Source: Trichoplusia ni (lineage: Eukaryota; Arthropoda; Insecta; Lepidoptera; Noctuidae). Taken from it: DNA of 64,000 bases. The stretch lies in contig NC_039482.1 of assembly GCF_003590095.1 (NCBI RefSeq), forward strand, positions 13,657,657-13,721,656. The letters are read 5' to 3'. Shown here in pieces: positions 58,401-64,000 of this stretch; within the stretch, counting starts at the first letter, position 1; every line of letters begins with the position of its first letter. Made by a program: the position numbers and the translations under genes. The notes below the pieces were generated by a model that saw only the letters and a program-made list of their open reading frames with translations, was not told where the DNA came from and searched no databases.

Positions 58401-58560
58401 ATGCCTTGGAGTCAGTGATTGGAAGTCAAATATTGGTACTGAAGATGGCACTGGAGAAACTGGTGAAGGCAGTGGGGCCAGCGGTGAAGAAGCCTGGGGT
58501 ACCCCATCATCTGGTGACCTCTCTGACAACCTGCCAGACTCTGAACACGGAACGCTATCG
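58401..58560 (+). CDS. Downstream protein, exon D7b (long form)
   Basis: Shares the acceptor phase of D7a. It reads CLGVSDWKSNIGTEDGTGET, then a Gly/Glu/Ser-rich segment ending LPDSEHGTLS. Donor TATCG|GTAACT, phase 0. The frame stays open for another 100 codons into the intron, without protein-like content. Confidence 0.7.
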
Positions 58561-58927
58561 GTAACTGATACTGTAGTTATCAAAGCGTTCATAGCAAGTT
58601 TACAAAAGATTTTTTTACTAAAGAGTTTTCCGAACTTCATCAGCATCGCCTGGATCTTACCAAAACTAATTGGAACTATGTACTTAGATGTTTCAATGCA
58701 GCATAAAAACTCCTTGCTTTCAAGTATCTTTCAAGTGTTCACGAGATTAGTTACGCAAAGAGGCTTAACGCAGCCCTTAAGAATATACAAAATTGTTTTA
58801 GAAATCAAAAGATATGTACTAAAAAAAATGTGCCGTAGTAACATAACATTAATGAAGCTTATATTTTATCAGTACCACTAAATAGGTTTTTAATGCCTTT
58901 TGAATGGAAATTCCTTCACGATTTCAG
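58561..58927. other. Intron; nothing seen
   Basis: 367 bases ending CACGATTTCAG. Confidence 0.6.
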
Positions 58928-59046
58928 TCACCTACAAAGTCTTCATCATCCTACGCTGGTGATGACGATACGGAGCTGATGATGGACGAGCTCCTCATGG
59001 CGCCAACAATTACTGGACCAACGACGTTAAGACCCCTTCTTCCAAG
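58928..59046 (+). CDS. Downstream protein, exon D8
   Basis: SPTKSSSSYAGDDDTELMMD then ELLMAPTITGPTTLRPLLP, an acidic-hydrophobic motif in a Ser/Thr-rich region. Donor CCAAG|GTATCT leaves two bases. The intron after it (59047-61200) has been filled by transposable elements. Confidence 0.8.
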
Positions 59047-59065
59047 GTATCTAACTATTACTTAA

Positions 59066-60589
59066 CGGCCGCTTTCTATATTCGATCTCAATCCCTAATT
59101 TACGGATCGAGATTGACATTTGAATCCATTTACAACTTTTAGTGTTTCTATAACCGATCCATGGATCGTTTTCTCGATCTTTTTCTTCAATCTATCTTTG
59201 GGAGGGCGGATCGAGATTTTAGATTGGTATTTGTATGAAAGTAACAGTTATGCGTTTTCTATAACCGATCTCTGGTTTTGACAAATCCATTTTTTGACGT
59301 TTTTGATCTATAATCGCGATCCCCAATTTTTTACGGATTGTACTGAGAAATCTGTGAAAATAGAAATATTTTCAAGTGATAGTGGTAGCGATCTTGAAGT
59401 ATTAGCTCAGCTATCGGACTGGGATAGTAGTGACAGCGAAGAAGAACAAACTCTGTCCTCAAAATTTGTTTTTCTGTACTTGTAAACGGGGGTCAAGGAT
59501 TTAAGCTGAAGACCAGCGCTCAGTAATTGTTTTGGATTGCTAAGCATAAGCTGACGCTTAAACTTTTTTGCTTTCGGTATTATAGTTTAGTTAGTACACA
59601 AAGTACTAAGTACACTTTTACCAATATCTGTAATACTGGAATCAATAGATAACGATTATAATATTCTCGTTTTGATTTATTTATTTAAAACCATGAAGTA
59701 TCATTACAGGGTTTACCCTAATGCGACAGCAAAGAACTTAAACTAAACAAAAATTGCAACACATTACATTATTAAAAACACGTCAGTCTGATTTTGAAGA
59801 AGTTGGTGGTGTGGAGAGCTCTTGTAAGAGGTGCTTTGGCGAGCAAATTTGTTCTCGCGGTAGGAACCAGCAGTAGGTGTGGGCTTCGCCGCTCACTCCG
59901 CCACTCAAGCACTGCAATACTTCCGGGTGATTCTCCACTCCACGAAGCACCTTCACCAAGTAGACGACCAGTGCAAACTCCCGTCTCATATACAGTTGAT
60001 TATTGCCAACCATGCCCAGAACAAACAGAGTGGGATCCATGAGTATGTAGAACGGATACACGCCATACAGTTTCTTGTACAGATGGCGCGTGAACTTATT
60101 CTGAATGCGCTCGAATATTACCGCTGTATTCTATTCTATAGCTGAGACATCGGAAAAACAAACAACAAATAAACTTGCGATTTTAAAATATATTATGTTA
60201 ATGTCAAACTGACTGACAACTTTTCGATTGACTGACGTTCCGTTGCTCATCAATAAACGTTTATTGTCGTTTATGCTTTTTCTAATCTTCAGGTAGAATA
60301 TTATAGTATTTACCGCTACGACTTCCCAATCATTTATTTTTGTATTTTGTGCATAAAATAGATAAGCTTTAAGAAAAAAGCCACCTTTTTACTCATTAAT
60401 AATCGCTGAAGTACTTTTTCTGCACATGCGTAAAACAAAACGTTTAGCAGAGCGATCTATCCGTTTTTTTTCGATGGATTTCGAGACGAGATCGTTTAAT
60501 GAAATGCAGATTCAAGCTCAATCGAGGGATTGAGAAAAATCTGGATTGATCTTAATCTTAGATTCGGGATCGAATATAGAAAGCGGCCG
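59066..60589. mobile_element. Harbinger-like DNA transposon, degenerate
   Basis: The ends are 22-base inverted repeats starting CGGCCGCTTTCTATATTCGA (59066-59087 and, inverted, 60568-60589), flanked on both sides by TAA (59063-59065 and 60590-60592). A three-base TWA duplication is the signature of PIF/Harbinger elements. Subterminal regions are rich in GATCGAGAT-like words on both sides. An acidic frame near 59297-59485 (SSDSGSDLEVLAQLSDWDSS) lacks an ATG and may be a transposase gene remnant. The element sits in the D8-D9 intron and hosts a LINE fragment. Confidence 0.75.
59780..60119 (-). mobile_element. Non-LTR retrotransposon reverse-transcriptase tail, antisense
   Basis: On the minus strand the frame reads RIQNKFTRHLYKKLYGVYPF, then LMDPTLFVLGMVGNNQL and RREFALVVYLVKVLRG. 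This matches the C-terminal end of LINE polymerase proteins in insects (IQ-x-x-F-x-R-x-L-Y-x-x-x-Y-G-x-Y-P and L-x-x-L-G-x-x-x-L-x-x-R-R). Only the last 110 or so codons remain. It lies inside the Harbinger-like element. Confidence 0.75.
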
Positions 60590-60639
60590 TAAAAGATCCA
60601 GTATAAATACTTGAGAGTGCCACCTTTTAAATTCTAGAA

Positions 60640-61185
60640 ATAAGACTCTTAGAAGCGACCTATAAAAAGAAAACGTCGCCTGCACCTATCCTTCACGATT
60701 GCAATAATATTAAATAAAGAGTGGTGGTTGACATCAGTAAGCTCATAAATGGAAGGAATCGTGACGCACTAACAGATGACTGACGGCATGCAGTCCGACT
60801 CTGGAACTCACTGCCGCCTGATATACGAAATTCTCCTTCTATTTCAATATTTAAGAGACGAGTGAAGGAACATTACCTGTCCTCTTAATTTTTGTTGTTT
60901 TGTTTCTTTTTTCTATATTGTTTTTCTCGTATGTATTATCTATATTCTTATCTTTGCTCTCCTATTTCTTATCCTTTAACCATACACAGTATATATTATT
61001 ATCTTATTATTCTCTCTTGCAAATTTGTGCACCTATGTCTATATTTCTAATTTTCTTCTCCTTTCGCAAGTCTGCTGGAAGAGATTTCTTATAGAAATAA
61101 GCAGTACCTTTGTACATGTATTTTCATATCCCATATTTATGTGAATTTTCCGTGTACATGAATTGTTAAATAAATAAATAAAAAA
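60640..61185 (+). mobile_element. LINE 3' end with (TAAA)n tail
   Basis: A frame at 60802-60888 reads WNSLPPDIRNSPSISIFKRR then VKEHYLSS and a stop, the typical end of CR1/Jockey-type LINE polymerases (W-N-x-L-P-x-x-[IL]-R). About 280 bases of pyrimidine-rich 3'-UTR follow, then TTAAATAAATAAATAAA. Frameshifts break the upstream frame, so it is a dead, truncated copy. The left limit is uncertain. Confidence 0.7.
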
Positions 61186-61200
61186 TGACTTTTCTTCTAG

Positions 61201-61300
61201 GGATGTTTTCAGAAGAAGACTAGAGCCTCTCCTCGAAGAAGAAGGCTCTGACAGTGGAAGCGAAGACAACAAGCCAACCCCCACCAACTCTGACGACCAG
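61201..61300 (+). CDS. Downstream protein, exon D9
   Basis: The first base completes Arg; then DVFRRRLEPLLEEEGSDSGS and EDNKPTPTNSDDQ. Acidic, likely a casein-kinase-type substrate. The acceptor is TTTTCTTCTAG, only about 15 bases after the LINE tail. Donor CCAG|GTGAAT, phase 0. Confidence 0.8.
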
Positions 61301-62007
61301 GTGAATATCTATACAAACAACAAAATACTAGTTGCACCAAAGTTCCTACCCCTGTAATCAAAATGTTGACATCCCCTGTATATGCAATCACAAGTTGAAT
61401 TGCACCTAAATTCCTGTAATAATACCCTCAATTTTTCAGAATCGAAGTTTGGTGCAAACGCCTTTATGCAATTGTTATTAATATCATTTATATGTACTTC
61501 ATGTAATACTCGTATTTAATAAATAAAACCCAGTATTTATTTACGTCCAATGTATCGAAATTAAGTATATAAGTATTATTGTCTGTCAAAATTGATACCG
61601 AAAAGAGTAAATAATCTTTCGTTGCAGCTAAATATTATAGAATCTAAAAATAATTTACTATATATATTTTTTTTAACTTATTAGTCAAATTTGACAGATA
61701 CCAGAAATATTATATTATAGTTGTGTAGGTTACTTATCGTTGTATTTCGTAGCATGCCAATAACGGTACAAAATGATGTTATTGGATATAGCATGCTTGT
61801 TGCATGGAATATTTGGATAAAACCTAAGTATTATGTTTCCTGTCGTAACTTTACATAGAATACAATTTTGGACTACATCCTTGAATGATCGTGAATTGAT
61901 ATAAAAATGAACAAATTCTCGAAAATTTTGAAATTAAATTTCTAAGTATTTTTACCCCGGACTAGGATCCGGTCTATTGGCAAATGGAAGTAAAGTCCCG
62001 TAGCTAG
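61301..62007. other. Intron; nothing seen
   Basis: 707 AT-rich bases without a recognisable element. Confidence 0.6.
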
Positions 62008-62128
62008 GTTATATCTCACATTGTGACTGGTCCGCTGGTGCGGCGCTTGGCGCAGGGCAGCGAGCGTGGCCTCGATGCTGACGACTGTTGCGACGCGCCG
62101 CACCCGACGCCCTCTGCTTCAAATCAAG
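62008..62128 (+). CDS. Downstream protein, exon D10
   Basis: The frame opens exactly at a TAG that serves as acceptor (CGTAGCTAG) and reads VISHIVTGPLVRRLAQGSER then GLDADDCCDAPHPTPSASNQ. GC-rich third positions support coding. The acceptor lacks a good pyrimidine tract, so the left limit may be elsewhere. Donor TCAAG|GTGAGA, one base left. Confidence 0.6.
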
Positions 62129-62926
62129 GTGAGACCATCCCTAATGCCATAGTGTTCGGTAAGTCTTGTGTGTAGCCTCTTGTGTCATGGACTTCGTGTG
62201 TGTGTAGCCTGCGTCTATGAGAATGAGACTGATATCTATTAAAGCACTCATTCAAACTTCTTCGGAAGACTGCTTAGTTTTCAGCTTGTTTTCTGGACTA
62301 GCCTTCCAAAATTAAAATCTTCAAAATGACTTTCGAAATTGGGGAACTGATGAGGGATGCATGAGATTCGTTTAAGCATTTGTGGTAGCGGCATCAACTT
62401 CAACATGAACACAACACATTGGTTAACACCAGAAACATGACTAACAAAGAAAATACATTTTGACAGAAATATGGACAGCTTGACATTTGAGGAAAGGTGA
62501 GATGACGACTCAAGTCTCGGCTCTAATTGACACAAACAAAAAACATTCAAATTATTGACAGCACGGTGCATGCTAATTTAAATGTATCCTTTTGCACGAT
62601 TTACCAGAAATTTTATGATGCTTCAATATTTAAGCTCTACTTACATAATTTTCGCTTTCTATTCTTTAATTTCTGGTAATGGCGAAGCATTGTATTTTTA
62701 TACCCTATACATTGGCACGGTATTGAATTATAATGTAGCTAGAATTTCACTTCGACTATATTATACCTATCTATTAAATCTATTACTTTTCAATAATTAT
62801 ATGACATACATATCAATTTATTATATAATCCTGCCTATACATAACACAACCTTACACTTACTGGATATTTTCTTCTAGATACACTTTTTGTTCTTTCTTG
62901 AGTACATGAGGGTGGTGATCTTGCAG
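62129..62926. other. Intron; nothing seen
   Basis: 798 bases with chance frames only (for example 62582-62878, hydrophobic and AT-rich). Confidence 0.55.
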
Positions 62927-63052
62927 AACCAGAGGGCGGGGGTGCGGACGTCGTTCAAACTGCTGGAGGGGTGCGAGGTGGTGGCGCCGGGTGCGATCTG
63001 AGCCCCGACCGGACGCCAACCAACGAGGTGCCTTCGATGCCCTTACTATCTG
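62927..63052 (+). CDS. Downstream protein, exon D11
   Basis: Acceptor GATCTTGCAG; EPEGGGADVVQTAGGVRGGG then DLSPDRTPTNEVPSMPLLS. Gly-rich and then S/T-P-rich. Donor ATCTG|GTAAGA leaves one base, matching exon D12. Confidence 0.78.
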
Positions 63053-63542
63053 GTAAGAATGTATCTTATCTCATACTTATTATACTAGCGATCGCAAAAA
63101 TATTCAATGTTTACTTAGCAACCGAAATATTTTCATAATTTTTAGACCATCTAAACAAAAGTTTTTGGCTATTTCCAACTGACTTAAAAAAGCAGGAGGT
63201 TCTCAATTTGTCTGTATTTATTTGTTACCTCAGAACTTCGGTCTGAATTAACCTATTTTGTAAACTCCTTTTGTTATTTAATGTGAAATATCTGTGATTT
63301 AGTCCCGTAAAAAAATATTTTATATATTTGTTGTTGTCTGTTATATATTTTTTTCTTAAAAAAAATATTAAATTAATTTAAGAGCACTTATTGGTAAATG
63401 CATTTTGTATAAAGATACTAATTTTAATAACTACAAAAAGAGGCAAAGAGAGACTTGTCAGAGTTTTTTTTGCCGATCCTTTAAAAACTTTCAAGGATCG
63501 ATCGACGAAACAAGTTGAAACTCCCTGATTGTTGAATTCCAG
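63053..63542. other. Intron; nothing seen
   Basis: 490 AT-rich bases ending GTTGAATTCCAG. Confidence 0.6.
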
Positions 63543-63674
63543 TTTCAAAAGAGTTTGCGGAGGTGCGTGCCACTGTTGGAGCTCGTCGGGGATCAGCCAG
63601 CTCGGACAGCACGCCTTCCACACTCGAGCGCACCACTATACACAACCCCACGATACTCAACCCACCCGGACAAG
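63543..63674 (+). CDS. Downstream protein, exon D12 (gene continues off the window)
   Basis: VSKEFAEVRATVGARRGSAS then SDSTPSTLERTTIHNPTILN and PPGQ; basic-Ser segment with RRGS, a basophilic kinase-type site. Donor ACAAG|GTATTT leaves one base, so at least one further exon lies beyond 64000. Confidence 0.78.
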
Positions 63675-63756
63675 GTATTTATGGTGATGGTGTTTTTAGG
63701 TCGTTGGTGTGTGAACCATAGAGATCGAAATGATGATAAATTGTCTGAGATAACTT

Positions 63757-64000
63757 AGTATGGCTTGTTGTGCGTACCGTGGATGGGTGACCATCTTTGT
63801 CATAACGAGTTCGTCCGTGTCTTGTAAAGAACGATAAATTGTGGAACCCGGCTATAATTCATACATGATTGACAGTCGCAACGGGTAGTCAGAAGCTGGA
63901 AAGTCAGAGAACCAGTTTTACTAAGAGGTATCCTGTTGCCCAGGTGAGATGGTCAGATAATCAGTCGCTCTTTGTAAAATACTGGTACTTAGCTGCCGAC
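63757..64000 (+). repeat. Lepidopteran dispersed repeat, cut by window edge
   Basis: AGTATGGCTTGTTGTGCGTA, GGGTGACCATCTTTGTCATA, ATGATTGACAGTCGCAACGG and GATGGTCAGATAATCAGTCG are consecutive words of a common moth repeat, of the same family as 40553-40715 but covering its left part. It continues past the edge. Confidence 0.6.

Noticed and set aside
60900..61094. 64-codon hydrophobic frame
   Set aside because: It is the pyrimidine-rich 3'-UTR of the LINE tail, giving Phe/Leu/Ser by composition.

Overview
The window looks like a piece of a lepidopteran (moth or butterfly) chromosome. It is AT-rich, genes are split by GT-AG introns, and the repeats are the kinds familiar from moth genomes: tRNA-headed SINEs, a Helitron-like element with TC...CTAG ends, non-LTR retrotransposon tails and a Harbinger-like DNA transposon. 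No bacterial operon, rRNA, CRISPR or phage structure is visible.

Positions 1-25344 contain no exon I can prove. They hold SINEs, a palindromic MITE, short repeat scraps and a few promoter- or insulator-like motifs. This stretch is either intergenic or the first intron(s) of the gene that follows.

From 25345 to about 54651 lies one plus-strand gene that I assembled exon by exon. Fourteen coding exons join with consistent splice phases into 1708 codons: a long disordered N-terminal exon, a C2 domain over four exons, a PDZ domain, a RhoGEF (DH) domain, a PH domain and a Ser/Pro-rich tail. The expected role is a scaffolded Rho-family exchange factor at membranes or junctions. An intron of about 18 kb (28203-46120) splits the C2 domain. 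It holds a candidate internal promoter, an antisense 101-codon ORF, a Helitron-like element and a probable alternative terminal exon with two RKNSLP motifs.

From 55295 to the right edge is a second set of plus-strand coding exons, again with matching phases, encoding a long low-complexity Ser/acidic polypeptide I do not recognise. No convincing first exon precedes it. Its first exon is phase-compatible with a cryptic donor inside the last RhoGEF exon, so it may be an alternative 3' half of the same gene. The coding chain runs off the window. One of its introns (59047-61200) is packed with transposon: a Harbinger-like element with TAA target-site duplication, a nested antisense LINE fragment, and a LINE tail ending about 15 bases before the next acceptor.

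Domain names rest on motif recognition by eye; splice structures rest on GT/AG sites, reading frame and phase, without transcript evidence.
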